Source of the DNA: Phaeobacter sp. 22II1-1F12B
GTDB taxonomy: Bacteria; Pseudomonadota; Alphaproteobacteria; Rhodobacterales; Rhodobacteraceae
Reading direction: 5' to 3'
Assembly (NCBI RefSeq): GCF_002210165.1
Contig: NZ_AQQP01000009.1
Location: 186,001-250,000, forward strand
Length of the DNA: 64,000 bases
Positions 33,003 through 41,903 of this stretch are shown here, one piece after another. How positions within the stretch are numbered: the stretch's first letter is position 1; each line of letters starts with the position of its first letter. The notes beneath the pieces are model-generated. The model made no database searches, was not told the DNA's origin, and saw nothing but the letters and a program-made list of their open reading frames with translations. Position numbers and translations under genes: made by a program.

Positions 33003-35110
33003 CAGAAGGTTTTGGTGACAGCGAGGTTGAACGTGCGCGGCTCACCCCGGAAGTTGAACACGGTCGAGCTGCCGACGCGGGTGTAGTAGTCGCGATCCAG
33101 CACGTTATCGACACCGACGCGGAGCATCACGTCATTGCCCAGATCCTTGGCCGCCATCAGATCGACGATGCCGTAACCCGGCGCTTCGACACCGCGCGAG
33201 GAAAAGCCGGACAGCACGGTCAGGCGACCCCCAAAGCTCCAACCCGCCATGGCACCCTGGGTGACGTCGTAGTTGCCGACCAGTTTGAACATATGCTCGG
33301 GCGTGTAGGTCGAGAAATCCTGACCCGCGCTGGTGCCGTTCAGATATTCGGTGTCAGTGTAGGTGTAGCCGCCTGCAAGATGCAGGTTGTCCATCACCTC
33401 GCCCGCCAGCGTCAGTTCGAGCCCGCGCGAGCGGACCTCTTCCTCGGCCACGAAGTAGTTGGTGCCGATCACCGAAACCGGACGGTTGGTTTCGCGCAGA
33501 TCGAAGAGTGCTGCGGAGACGTCGAGACCATAGCCAAGCGTTGCCTTGACGCCGATTTCGAACTGCTCACCCGTGACCGGATCGAGAAGGCCACCGGCGC
33601 TGTCGACTTCGGACTGGGGAATGAAGATCTCCGAATAGCTCGCGTAAAGCGTCGTGTTCGCGTTCAGATCATAGGTAACACCGGCAAAGGGCGTGACCTG
33701 CGCATCGACGTCGAAAGTGTCAGAGGCCACCGCCCCGGTTGCAAGCGTCGTGGTCGAGGAAGTGCCTTCGTACCAGCTGAGCCGCGCACCACCGATCAGG
33801 GTCAGGGGTTCGATCGGTTTCAGGCGGACCTGCGTGTAGAGACCTTTGGAGGTGGATTCCGCATCGGTGCTGGTGCTGTAAGCCGCGTTCGGCTGGGGCA
33901 CGGCGCCGGTGTTCCACGTGTCGAGATCCCATGTCCCGGCAATCGCGCCGCGCGCCTGCAGCATGGTGCTGTCGACCCGCTGCCAGTCCGCACCGATGAT
34001 GGCGTTACCGTCCCAGCCTCCAAGCATGAAGGGGATTTCCGCATGCAGGTCGAGCGCGAGGCTGTCCTGATCGAAATCGCGGCCCAACCATGCGATGCTT
34101 GAGATCGTGTTATCCGCTGCGGCGGCAGAACCGGAATAGCCGTAGAGGAAATCGACGTCCTGCTGAGAATGGCGCAGCGAGAACTTGATCCGCGAGCCGT
34201 TGTCGAAATGATGCTCGGCCGCGATCACGGCATCGACGGTTTCGTTCTCGAAGTTGTTCCAGTCGAGTACCGTCGTGGTTTCCACATCGGTCCAGATCAG
34301 CGAATTATCCGCGTAGGCGGGCAGACCGTTATAGGGAACGATGTCGCGTTTCATCTGGCTGAGCGAGAAAGTCAGCGTGGTATCGGGCGTGATGTCCCAT
34401 GCCAGCGCGCCATAGAGCGACTGTACGCCGTTCTCGACCCCGTCGATAAAGCTGTCGCCGTCGCCATAGGCGGCGACGAAACGGCCACGGACGGTGCCGT
34501 CGGCGTTCAGCGCGTCGGACACATCGAATTCGACCCGCGCCTGACCGTTGGAATCGACCGACGCCGTGGCATAGCCCTGGAAGGCGGTCGCGGTGGCCTG
34601 CTTGAGGCGCATGTTGATGGAGCCCGCGGGTTCGCCGGTGCCGATGAACAGACCGGCAGGCCCTTTGAGGATTTCGACGTGGTCGACGATGGAGAGATCC
34701 GGCTGGGTGCCGTAGATCGAGCTGACCGGCGCGGGCAGACCATCGAAATAGAGATAGTCGAATTCATAACCGCGCGAGAAGATCGAGGAACGGCCCACGT
34801 TATTGTTCAGGATCATGATGCCGGGCGTATCGGCCAGTGCCTCTTCAAGCGCGGTATAACCGCCATCCTTGATCTGCTTGCTGGTGATAACGGTGGTGGA
34901 CTGAGGCACTTCGCGCGGGCTCATCGCCGCCTTTTCGCCGACGGAGATGAGATCGGTGGTGTAGCTGTTGGTGCCTTCCGTCTCATAGCTCGACCCGAGC
35001 ACGGTGATGGGGTCGAGTTCGATCACATCCTGTGCAAAAGCGGGCCCGGCGATAACGGTGGTGGCCATCAGAACATGGCGGATGGAACGATGTGGCAGTC
35101 GGCGCGTCAT
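33002..35110 (-). CDS. TonB-dependent ferric-siderophore receptor
   Basis: Outer-membrane receptor, 702 residues. Signal peptide to about residue 26 (GPAFAQ). The plug domain (about 40-170) contains REVPQSTTVITSKQIKDGGYTALEEAL and DLSIVDHVEILKGPAGLFIGTGEPAGSINM, typical of the FecA/FhuE/FpvA siderophore group. A 22-strand barrel follows and ends in the aromatic signature NLAVTKTF. No separate signalling domain is present, so regulation goes through the divergent AraC protein. The periplasmic permease genes are not in this window. Confidence 0.92.
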   Translation of the reverse strand: MTRRLPHRSIRHVLMATTVIAGPAFAQDVIELDPITVLGSSYETEGTNSYTTDLISVGEKAAMSPREVPQSTTVITSKQIKDGGYTALEEALADTPGIMILNNNVGRSSIFSRGYEFDYLYFDGLPAPVSSIYGTQPDLSIVDHVEILKGPAGLFIGTGEPAGSINMRLKQATATAFQGYATASVDSNGQARVEFDVSDALNADGTVRGRFVAAYGDGDSFIDGVENGVQSLYGALAWDITPDTTLTFSLSQMKRDIVPYNGLPAYADNSLIWTDVETTTVLDWNNFENETVDAVIAAEHHFDNGSRIKFSLRHSQQDVDFLYGYSGSAAAADNTISSIAWLGRDFDQDSLALDLHAEIPFMLGGWDGNAIIGADWQRVDSTMLQARGAIAGTWDLDTWNTGAVPQPNAAYSTSTDAESTSKGLYTQVRLKPIEPLTLIGGARLSWYEGTSSTTTLATGAVASDTFDVDAQVTPFAGVTYDLNANTTLYASYSEIFIPQSEVDSAGGLLDPVTGEQFEIGVKATLGYGLDVSAALFDLRETNRPVSVIGTNYFVAEEEVRSRGLELTLAGEVMDNLHLAGGYTYTDTEYLNGTSAGQDFSTYTPEHMFKLVGNYDVTQGAMAGWSFGGRLTVLSGFSSRGVEAPGYGIVDLMAAKDLGNDVMLRVGVDNVLDRDYYTRVGSSTVFNFRGEPRTFNLAVTKTF

Positions 35111-35182
35111 AGTGTCCTCGAATTCCTACTATTTTTATCAAGAAATAAAGGGTAGAACCGCATCGGACCAGCCGAATACCTT

Positions 35183-35217
35183 TTCGAAACGGTCAGAAAT
35201 ATGTTTGAAACCGTCAG
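35183..35217. promoter_or_regulatory. Two direct repeats, probable AraC-type operator
   Basis: TTCGAAACGGTCAG (35183-35196) and TTTGAAACCGTCAG (35204-35217) are direct repeats spaced 21 nt, two helical turns, between the divergent receptor and AraC-family genes. The shared core is GAAAC-G/C-GTCAG. Paired direct repeats of this length and spacing fit AraC-family binding sites. Confidence 0.6.
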
Positions 35218-35238
35218 TTTCTTTGGGGGACGGCCTAA

Positions 35239-36204
35239 ATGACACCGATCAGCCTTGGTCAGATCAGGCAGAATGCGCAGCCCGCGATTCAGGATTTCGG
35301 GGCGACCCTGCCGGAAGATCGCATCGTTCTGCGGGGTGGCCGGTTTGGCACGCGGACACCTTCGGGGCTGACGGTGAATTTCCAGGACACCCGCGTGGAA
35401 ACGGATTTCGAGACCCGCATGGTGCGCCCGGCGAGTGTGGTGCTGCACATGGTGCTGGAGGGGCGCGTGCGTGGCCTGATCGGTCAGGATGTGCTCGATT
35501 TCGGGCGCCGGATGGATGAACCCGTCCGCATCGTGATGAGCGCGCTGGCGCGGCCTGCCGAATTCCGTCGGAGGCTGGAGCGCGGTGAGCGCCTGCAAAA
35601 ACTTTCAATCGTGCTGTCATGGGATTGGCTGGAGGCGCGCGGCATAGACCGGTCACAAGTGATGCGCGGTCAGTTGCACCGGCTTGAATCCTGGGTTGCC
35701 GCGCCTGCGGATGTGGCCCGCGTGCGTGCTTTTGTCAGTGGGCAAGCCTCGTCCGGTCCCGCGCAGGAGGCGCTGGACCTGATCGAACGGGAAACGCTCG
35801 CCATGTCGGTGATCCGGCATGTTCTGGGGGCGCTGCTGACAGAGACCGACGGGTTGCGCCCGCAGGACCGCGACCGGTTGCTGCGGATGGAAAGCTTTGC
35901 CAGTCGCCCCGGTCCCTTGCCCGCACTGGACGCCATCGCGGCAGTTGGCGGCATGAGCTTGTCGTCGATGCGCCGGCTGTTTCAGAAAGCCTATGCGCAA
36001 TCGGTTCTGGCAAGGCTGCGCGAGACTCGGTTCGAACAGGCATCCGACGCGCTGCGCCGGGGCATGTCGGTCAGCAAGGCCGCCGAACTGGCCGGGTATG
36101 AAACCGCGACGGCCTTTGCGACTGCCTATCGGAAAAAAACCGGGATCAGCCCGTCGCTTGTCCAGAAAGATCGTAAGGCGTTGGCTGATCGTTCGTCCGG
36201 TTAG
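35239..36204 (+). CDS. AraC-family regulator of the siderophore receptor
   Basis: A 321-residue transcription factor. The N-terminal two-thirds is a sensor domain like those of siderophore-responsive AraC regulators (PchR type, with SVVLHMVLEGRVRGLIGQDV). The C-terminal double helix-turn-helix spans about residues 225-305 (GMSLSSMRRLFQKAY and KAAELAGYETATAFATAYRKKTGISP). It diverges from the TonB receptor/esterase operon with twin direct repeats between them. It likely activates the receptor when the siderophore is available. Iron repression sites could not be recognised with confidence. Confidence 0.88.
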   Translation: MTPISLGQIRQNAQPAIQDFGATLPEDRIVLRGGRFGTRTPSGLTVNFQDTRVETDFETRMVRPASVVLHMVLEGRVRGLIGQDVLDFGRRMDEPVRIVMSALARPAEFRRRLERGERLQKLSIVLSWDWLEARGIDRSQVMRGQLHRLESWVAAPADVARVRAFVSGQASSGPAQEALDLIERETLAMSVIRHVLGALLTETDGLRPQDRDRLLRMESFASRPGPLPALDAIAAVGGMSLSSMRRLFQKAYAQSVLARLRETRFEQASDALRRGMSVSKAAELAGYETATAFATAYRKKTGISPSLVQKDRKALADRSSG

Positions 36205-36345
36205 GGCATCCTACTCCGGTTTTGGGTCTTGCGCTGAGGTCGGTTGCGGTTTGTGTCAGGCGCTTTGGTTTGAATTCCACGAGAGCGCGCTTGCGGCCCG
36301 CGCAGCTTGGTGCTCTGGTGAATAAAACCACCTGAGATCAACGCC

Positions 36346-37239
36346 ATGCGCCGTGTTCTGCCCTCACTCCCTTCGCTTACTGTTTTCGAGGCTTCGGCGC
36401 GGCACGGGAGTTTCACCCGCGCGGCGGAAGAGCTGAACATGAGCCAGTCCGCCGTGTCCAAGCGCATCGCCGCGCTAGAGGACTGGCTTGGCACGCGACT
36501 TTTCGAGCGGGTTCGGCAACGGATCGTTTTGACCGAGGCGGGGCAGCATTACCTTAGCCGTGTCCGTGAAGCACTTGAAATCATGGAAGAAGCAACGATG
36601 GAGACTCTGGCCTTCCGGCCCGGTGGCCTGTCGCTGAACATCGCGACTCTGCCGTCATTCGGAAACCACTGGCTGTTGCCGCGCATCGTCGGCTTTACCA
36701 AGCAACACCCGGAAATCTCGCTGAACGTCACTTCGCGCCAATGGCCTTTCGACATGGTGCAGGAAAATATCGATGCGGCGATCTTCTATGCGGAGGCGCC
36801 GTGGCCTGGCGGGCCGTCGGATCTCTTGTTCGGCGAGGACATGATTCCGGTCTGCCGACCGGGGCTGATCGAACCGGAGGACGTGGCCGCGCTTGAGATG
36901 CTGTCGCTGCTGCATCATCGCGCCCGCCCGCGCGACTGGCAGCACTGGCTTGAACAGGGCGAGTTGAACAGCGCCAATGCCTTTCGTGGCAGCCGGTTCG
37001 AAACCTTTGACATGATCATTCGCGGCGCCCGCTATGGGCTGGGCGTTGGGCTGATCCCGAGTTTCATGGCGCAGGAGCATATCAATGCCGGGGAACTGGA
37101 CCGTCCGTTTGCACGCAGCATGCGCAACGCCGGGTCCTATTACCTCGTCCATCCGGAGAAAAAGCGTCATCTGTCGACGCTGAACGCGTTCCGGGAATGG
37201 ATTCTTGCCGAAGCTGCGGGATGGAACAGGCACGCCTGA
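36346..37239 (+). CDS. LysR-family transcriptional regulator (GcvA-like)
   Basis: A 297-residue LysR regulator. The N-terminal winged helix (about residues 5-62) reads LPSLTVFEASARHGSFTRAAEELNMSQSAVSKRIAALEDWLG in pieces, a sequence type typical of GcvA-like members. The effector-binding domain starts near residue 90. It is transcribed in the same direction as the peptide-type importer that starts 180 nt downstream, with a perfect palindrome in between, so it may act as its activator. Confidence 0.9.
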   Translation: MRRVLPSLPSLTVFEASARHGSFTRAAEELNMSQSAVSKRIAALEDWLGTRLFERVRQRIVLTEAGQHYLSRVREALEIMEEATMETLAFRPGGLSLNIATLPSFGNHWLLPRIVGFTKQHPEISLNVTSRQWPFDMVQENIDAAIFYAEAPWPGGPSDLLFGEDMIPVCRPGLIEPEDVAALEMLSLLHHRARPRDWQHWLEQGELNSANAFRGSRFETFDMIIRGARYGLGVGLIPSFMAQEHINAGELDRPFARSMRNAGSYYLVHPEKKRHLSTLNAFREWILAEAAGWNRHA

Positions 37240-37243
37240 AGAT

Positions 37244-37260
37244 CATTCCCCAGGGGAATG
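37244..37260. promoter_or_regulatory. Perfect palindrome, possible LysR box, before the second peptide importer
   Basis: CATTCCCC (37244-37251), one base, then GGGGAATG (37253-37260). It contains the T-N11-A pattern of LysR sites with full dyad symmetry, 160 nt upstream of the binding-protein start and 5 nt after the lysR stop. It has almost no loop and no T-run, so terminator function is less likely. Confidence 0.45.
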
Positions 37261-37419
37261 AATCCACGCAGAATCATCGTTTGGCTGCAATGCAGCATCA
37301 GCGTAGCGTAATCCGCACAACAAAGCCCTGATCCGAAACGCCCCGCGAATCGTTCATGACCTGCGGGACTGGAAAAAGGGCAAGGATATTCGCCCTATAG
37401 CCCCAACAGGAGCCCCAAA

Positions 37420-39024
37420 ATGACTGACCAACGCCCGTTTCCGGGTATCGCTTTCCGGCTTGCCGGTTTTGCCAGCGCCGCCGCGATTGCCTGCGCCAGC
37501 GCTGCGGCTGCGCAGGATACCGGAACCGTTACCATCGGCCGCACCTCGGATGCGGATCGCTATGACCCGCAACGCTCCTCGGCGCTTGCCGCGGCCGAAG
37601 TGCTTTACATGATCGGCGACACGCTGGTCACGCTCAGTTCGGATCTGAAAACGGTCGAGCCGGCACTGGCGGAGAGCTGGGACATCTCGGAGGACGGTCT
37701 GACCTACACGTTCCACCTTAAGGAAGGCGTGACCTTTTGCGATGGCAAAGCATTCACCGCGCAGGATGTGGTCGGCAGCATGGAACGCTGGCTGACACCG
37801 GACGGTCCCTATGTCAGCACGTGGAAGGCCGGAACCGTCGACAGCATCACCGCGCCCGACGACATGACCGTGGTCTATAAGCTCAAGGCGCCGAGTTCCG
37901 GGCTATTGTACCAGATGGCGCAGTTCAATTTCATCATCATCGACCCCGAGCAGGCCGAAAGCCTTGGCGATGATTTCGGCGTGACGGCGTTTAACGGTAC
38001 CGGTCCGTTCTGCTTTGAAAGCTGGACTCCGAACGACAGCGTCGTTCTGAGCGCGCATGAAGGCTATAGTTGGGGCAGCCCGGCGCTTGGCAATACCGGC
38101 CCCGCGAAGGTGGATCGGGTCGTCTGGAAGATCGTGCCCGAAGAGGCCACGCTGGCTGCAAGCCTTCAGGCCGGAGAGATCGACGCGTCCTATTCCCTGC
38201 CGGCATGGTCGATTGCCCAGTTCGATGCAGACCCGTCGGTCACCCTGTTGCAGCCCGAAGCGGCATTCCGCACCCATTACCTTGGCATGAAAGTTACCCG
38301 CGATTTCATGCAGGACATCCGCGTGCGTGAAGCGGTCAGCCATGCCATCGACCAGTCGGCCATCGCCGAGGCGATCTTTTTCGGCACGGTCGAGCCGACC
38401 GAAAGCTACTATGCCAAAGAAGCACTGGATTATGACCCGAGCATCGACACGGCGCCTTTCGCCTATGACCCGGCAAAGACCGAGACGCTGCTGACCGAGG
38501 CAGGTTTCACCAAGGGCGACGACGGGTTCTGGCAGAAGGACGGCACCCCGCTGACGCTGACCTATTACGGGTTCAACACCTCGCGCGAGCAGGCGGAAAC
38601 CGTGCAGGGCGATCTGCGCAAAGCCGGGATCGAACTGAATGTCGAGCTTTATGACTCGACCGCGATCTGGGCAAAGCTGCGCGAGCAGACCTACGACCTA
38701 TACCAGATGGACTACCCCTATCTGAACGCCGGTGACGCGCTGAACCTCTACTTCAGTTCGGCTTCGGTCCCCTCGCCCAACCGCATGATGTGGGAAGACG
38801 AAGAGACCGACCGTCTGCTTGAAGCGGGTAACAGCGCGGTCAATGCGGAAGCGCGCGCCGAGGCTTTCATGGCGCTTGGCAAGCATCTGCATGAGGCCAT
38901 TCTGTGGAAGCCGCTTTTGCTTGAAAAGCCCACGATTGCCATCGGTCCGCGACTGGTTCCGTTCGAGCCTGCGGGCATCTCGGGTGCGGCTTTTGGCACC
39001 GGCCTGAATCTGGAACTGCAATGA
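37420..39024 (+). CDS. Peptide-type ABC transporter substrate-binding protein (second system)
   Basis: Periplasmic family-5 binding protein, 534 residues, the full usual length. Signal peptide to about residue 31 (CASAAAAQ). The family pattern includes RYDPQRSSALAAAEVLYMIGDTL, FHLKEGVTFCDGKAFTAQDVVGS (near 107) and FNGTGPFCFESW near residue 190. It begins a seven-gene plus-strand operon with two permeases, two ATPases, an AstE/AspA-type deacylase and a C39-like peptidase. A hairpin separates it from the first permease. Those two enzymes point to an N-acylated amino acid or peptide as cargo, by inference. Confidence 0.92.
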   Translation: MTDQRPFPGIAFRLAGFASAAAIACASAAAAQDTGTVTIGRTSDADRYDPQRSSALAAAEVLYMIGDTLVTLSSDLKTVEPALAESWDISEDGLTYTFHLKEGVTFCDGKAFTAQDVVGSMERWLTPDGPYVSTWKAGTVDSITAPDDMTVVYKLKAPSSGLLYQMAQFNFIIIDPEQAESLGDDFGVTAFNGTGPFCFESWTPNDSVVLSAHEGYSWGSPALGNTGPAKVDRVVWKIVPEEATLAASLQAGEIDASYSLPAWSIAQFDADPSVTLLQPEAAFRTHYLGMKVTRDFMQDIRVREAVSHAIDQSAIAEAIFFGTVEPTESYYAKEALDYDPSIDTAPFAYDPAKTETLLTEAGFTKGDDGFWQKDGTPLTLTYYGFNTSREQAETVQGDLRKAGIELNVELYDSTAIWAKLREQTYDLYQMDYPYLNAGDALNLYFSSASVPSPNRMMWEDEETDRLLEAGNSAVNAEARAEAFMALGKHLHEAILWKPLLLEKPTIAIGPRLVPFEPAGISGAAFGTGLNLELQ

Positions 39025-39045
39025 CGCCCACCACTCACGCCAACG

Positions 39046-39072
39046 GCCACGGCCCCCTTATGGGGCCGTGGC
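39046..39072 (+). other. Intercistronic hairpin after the second peptide binding protein
   Basis: A perfect 11-bp stem (39046-39056 with 39062-39072, core CCACGGCCCC) closes a 5-nt loop, between the binding-protein stop and the permease start 20 nt later. No U-run follows. This is the strongest of four such hairpins after binding-protein genes. Confidence 0.65.
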
Positions 39073-39091
39073 ATCTTTCGGAGCGTTATTG

Positions 39092-40033
39092 ATGTTCGCA
39101 AGACTGATCCACAGGGGCGTCACCTCACTTATCGTGCTGACCGGGGTGTTGCTGATCGGGTTCCTGATGCTGCAGGTGATTCCGGCGGACCCGGCGGTGG
39201 CCATAGCGGGCCCGCAGGGGACGCAGGAAGAGATCGACGCGATCCGCCGCCATCTTGGGCTAGACCAGCCCGTGCTGTTGCAATTTGTTTGGTACATCGA
39301 ACGCGTGCTTTCCGGCGATATGGGCCGGTCGGTAATCAACAACGCCTCGGTTTCGGCAGAGCTTTTCCGGGCGGCGGGGCCGACCGTCGAGCTGCTGGCG
39401 GTGGCGATGCTCTGGGCCGTGCCGACCGCGCTGGGGCTTGGTATCCTTGCCGCTCTGCGCCGGGGCGGGATCGTGGACCGGCTGGTAATGGCCGTGTCGG
39501 TGATGGGTGTGTCCATTCCGGTGTTCTGGGTCGGTCTCCTAATGATCCAGTTTGCCGCCCGCACCCGCGCCTTTCCGGTTCAGGGACGCGGCGGGCCGCT
39601 CTGGACGCTTGACGGACTGTCCCACATCATCCTGCCTGCGGTTGCACTGGGGCTGATCCTTGTGGGTCCGATTGCGCGAATGACGCGCACCACCCTGTCG
39701 GAATCGCTTTACGCGGATCATGTGCGCACGGCGCGGGCCAAGGGCGCGTCCGAGGCGCGGGTCATTATACATCATGCGCTGCGCACGGCGCTGTTGCCGA
39801 TCATCACGCTGATCGGGCTTCAGATCGGCACCCTGCTAGGCGGTGCGGTCGTGACCGAGACCATCTTTTCATGGCCCGGGGTCGGGCGGCTGGCCGTCGG
39901 GTCGATCATTGCCGGTGACTATCCTATGGCGCAGGGGGCCATCGTTTTCCTCGCCTCGGCCTTTATCCTCGTGAACATCACCGTGGACATATTCAACGAA
40001 TTGGCAGACCCGCGGATCGGAGCCAAGACATGA
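39092..40033 (+). CDS. Peptide-type ABC transporter permease (DppB-like, second system)
   Basis: Inner-membrane permease, 313 residues, six membrane segments starting at about residue 9. I start it at ATG 39092 (MFARLIHRGVTS) with a GGAG site nine bases upstream; an earlier in-frame start would lie in the hairpin. The motifs LGLDQPVLLQF, the EAA loop (VRTARAKGASEARVIIHHALR near 215) and the C-terminal FNELADPRI fit DppB. Confidence 0.92.
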   Translation: MFARLIHRGVTSLIVLTGVLLIGFLMLQVIPADPAVAIAGPQGTQEEIDAIRRHLGLDQPVLLQFVWYIERVLSGDMGRSVINNASVSAELFRAAGPTVELLAVAMLWAVPTALGLGILAALRRGGIVDRLVMAVSVMGVSIPVFWVGLLMIQFAARTRAFPVQGRGGPLWTLDGLSHIILPAVALGLILVGPIARMTRTTLSESLYADHVRTARAKGASEARVIIHHALRTALLPIITLIGLQIGTLLGGAVVTETIFSWPGVGRLAVGSIIAGDYPMAQGAIVFLASAFILVNITVDIFNELADPRIGAKT

Positions 40034-40881
40034 GTGACGCAACCGCTTTTGCCGCGCGCGGCCGTACCTGGCGCAGACTGCGTCGCAACCCGATGATGAC
40101 GCTGGCGCTTGGCGTGCTGATGCTGATCACGCTGGCGGCCATCCTTGCGCCCGTGCTGACGCCTTTCGACCCTTATGAGACCAACATCCGAGCGCGTCTG
40201 AAACCGCCGGGAGACGGACATATCCTTGGAACCGACAGCCAGGGGCGCGATCTGCTGACGCGGTTGCTGTACGGCGCGCGCACCACGCTCTTGATCGGTT
40301 TTGTCGGCACCGGGTTCGGGGCACTGCTGGGGGGTACGATCGGCTTGTGCGCGGCTTTCTACAGGCGGCTCGATTCCGTGCTGATGCGGATCATCGACGT
40401 GTTCCTGTCGTTTCCGTCGATCCTGTTCGGCCTGTCGCTGGCGGCGATGCTTGGCCCCGGGCTCGACAGCCTGATCTTTGCCGTGGGGCTGTCGGTGATG
40501 CCCGGTATTGCGCGGATTTCACGGGGTGCGGCCCTGTCGATCATGGCGCAGGATTACATGGACAGCGGTCGCGCCATCGGCCTGCCCGTCCAGCGGCTGC
40601 TGAGCGGGTATCTTTTGGCCAATGCCTATCCGCCGATCCTTACCTATACCACGCTGGCCTTTGGCGACGCGGTATTGCTTGCCGCGACGCTCGGGTTTCT
40701 TGGGCTGGGGCTGCAACCGCCCACGGCGGAACTTGGCTCTATCGCCGCAGAGGGGCGTTCGTTTCTTTTCCTTGCGCCGCATGTGTCGACGGCGGCCTCG
40801 GTGCTGATTTTCGTGATCGTGTTGTCCTTTAACCTTCTTGGCGATGCGCTGCGCGACGCGGGCGACCGGAGGTCGGTATGA
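40030..40881 (+). CDS. Peptide-type ABC transporter permease (DppC-like, second system)
   Basis: Partner permease, 283 residues. It has the DppC pattern: N-terminal cytoplasmic stretch, first helix at about 23-43, the HILGTDSQGRDLLTRLLYGAR motif (near residue 65), further helices from 85 on, and the EAA loop (YMDSGRAIGLPVQRLL near 175). It overlaps the DppB-like stop and the DppD-like start by 4 nt each. Confidence 0.92.
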   Translation: MSDATAFAARGRTWRRLRRNPMMTLALGVLMLITLAAILAPVLTPFDPYETNIRARLKPPGDGHILGTDSQGRDLLTRLLYGARTTLLIGFVGTGFGALLGGTIGLCAAFYRRLDSVLMRIIDVFLSFPSILFGLSLAAMLGPGLDSLIFAVGLSVMPGIARISRGAALSIMAQDYMDSGRAIGLPVQRLLSGYLLANAYPPILTYTTLAFGDAVLLAATLGFLGLGLQPPTAELGSIAAEGRSFLFLAPHVSTAASVLIFVIVLSFNLLGDALRDAGDRRSV

Positions 40882-41903
40882 AACAGATGACGATTTCCAA
40901 ACAGGCGGGTGTCGCCGCACCGCTCTTCTCGGTCGAGAACCTGTCGGTGAGTTTTGCCACGGATAGCGGCCCCCTGTTGGCGCTGGACGACGTGAACCTG
41001 TCGATCCATCCTGGCGAAACCCTTGCGGTGGTCGGGGAAAGCGGGTCCGGCAAGTCGGTTCTGTCCCTTGCGATCATGGGGCTGCTGCCACCGACGGCCA
41101 CGGTCAAGGCGGGGCATCTGCGCTATGACGGGCGCGATCTGGCCGGGCTGGACAAGACCGCGCGGCGCGGCATGCGCGGCAAGGACATGGCGATGATCTT
41201 TCAAGAGCCGTCGACCGCGCTGAATCCGGTGAAACGCATCGGCGACCAGCTTGTCGAGGCGATCCTGTTGCATGACGCGATGCCCAAGGCCAAGGCGAAG
41301 GCGCGCGCGGTCGAAGCGCTGGCCGCGACCGGGATACCATCGCCCGAAGTACGGGCGCGCGCCTTTCCCCATGAGCTTTCGGGCGGCATGAGACAGCGGG
41401 CGCTGATCGCGATGGCCCTGATCCACCGGCCCCGGCTGTTGATCGCGGATGAACCAACAACGGCGCTGGATGTGACGGTTCAGGCACAGATCCTTGACCT
41501 GATCCGGGATCTGGGCCGCGAAACCGGAACGGCGACGATATTCATCACCCATGACATGGGAGTGGTGGCCGAAATGGCCGATCGCGTGGCGGTTCTTTAT
41601 GCCGGGCGCATGGTCGAAACCGCGCGGGCAAGCGATTTGTTCACCAGCCCCGAGCACCCCTACACGCTTGGTCTGCTTGGCTCGATGCCTCAGTTGAACC
41701 AGCGAGGCGAACCGATGCTGCCGATCAGCGGGACGGTGCCCGATCTGCGGCGCATGCCAAGCGGGTGCCATTTCCACCCGCGCTGTCCCTTTGCTCAGGA
41801 ACGATGTGCCGAGGAAAGGCCCGGCTTGCGGGCGCTTGACCGGGGGCGCCGCTCTGCCTGCCATTTCGCGCCGCTTCTGGAAACGCTTGGGGGGCAGGCA
41901 TGA
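40878..41903 (+). CDS. Peptide-type ABC transporter ATPase (DppD-like)
   Basis: ATP-binding subunit of 341 residues: Walker A GESGSGKS (53-60), signature LSGG (167-170, reading LSGGMRQRAL), Walker B LLIADEP (187-193). The C-terminal oligopeptide/dipeptide extension with clustered cysteines is present (CHFHPRCPFAQERCAEE near 295-311), where DppD proteins can carry an iron-sulfur site. It overlaps both neighbours by 4 nt. Confidence 0.93.
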   Translation: MKQMTISKQAGVAAPLFSVENLSVSFATDSGPLLALDDVNLSIHPGETLAVVGESGSGKSVLSLAIMGLLPPTATVKAGHLRYDGRDLAGLDKTARRGMRGKDMAMIFQEPSTALNPVKRIGDQLVEAILLHDAMPKAKAKARAVEALAATGIPSPEVRARAFPHELSGGMRQRALIAMALIHRPRLLIADEPTTALDVTVQAQILDLIRDLGRETGTATIFITHDMGVVAEMADRVAVLYAGRMVETARASDLFTSPEHPYTLGLLGSMPQLNQRGEPMLPISGTVPDLRRMPSGCHFHPRCPFAQERCAEERPGLRALDRGRRSACHFAPLLETLGGQA

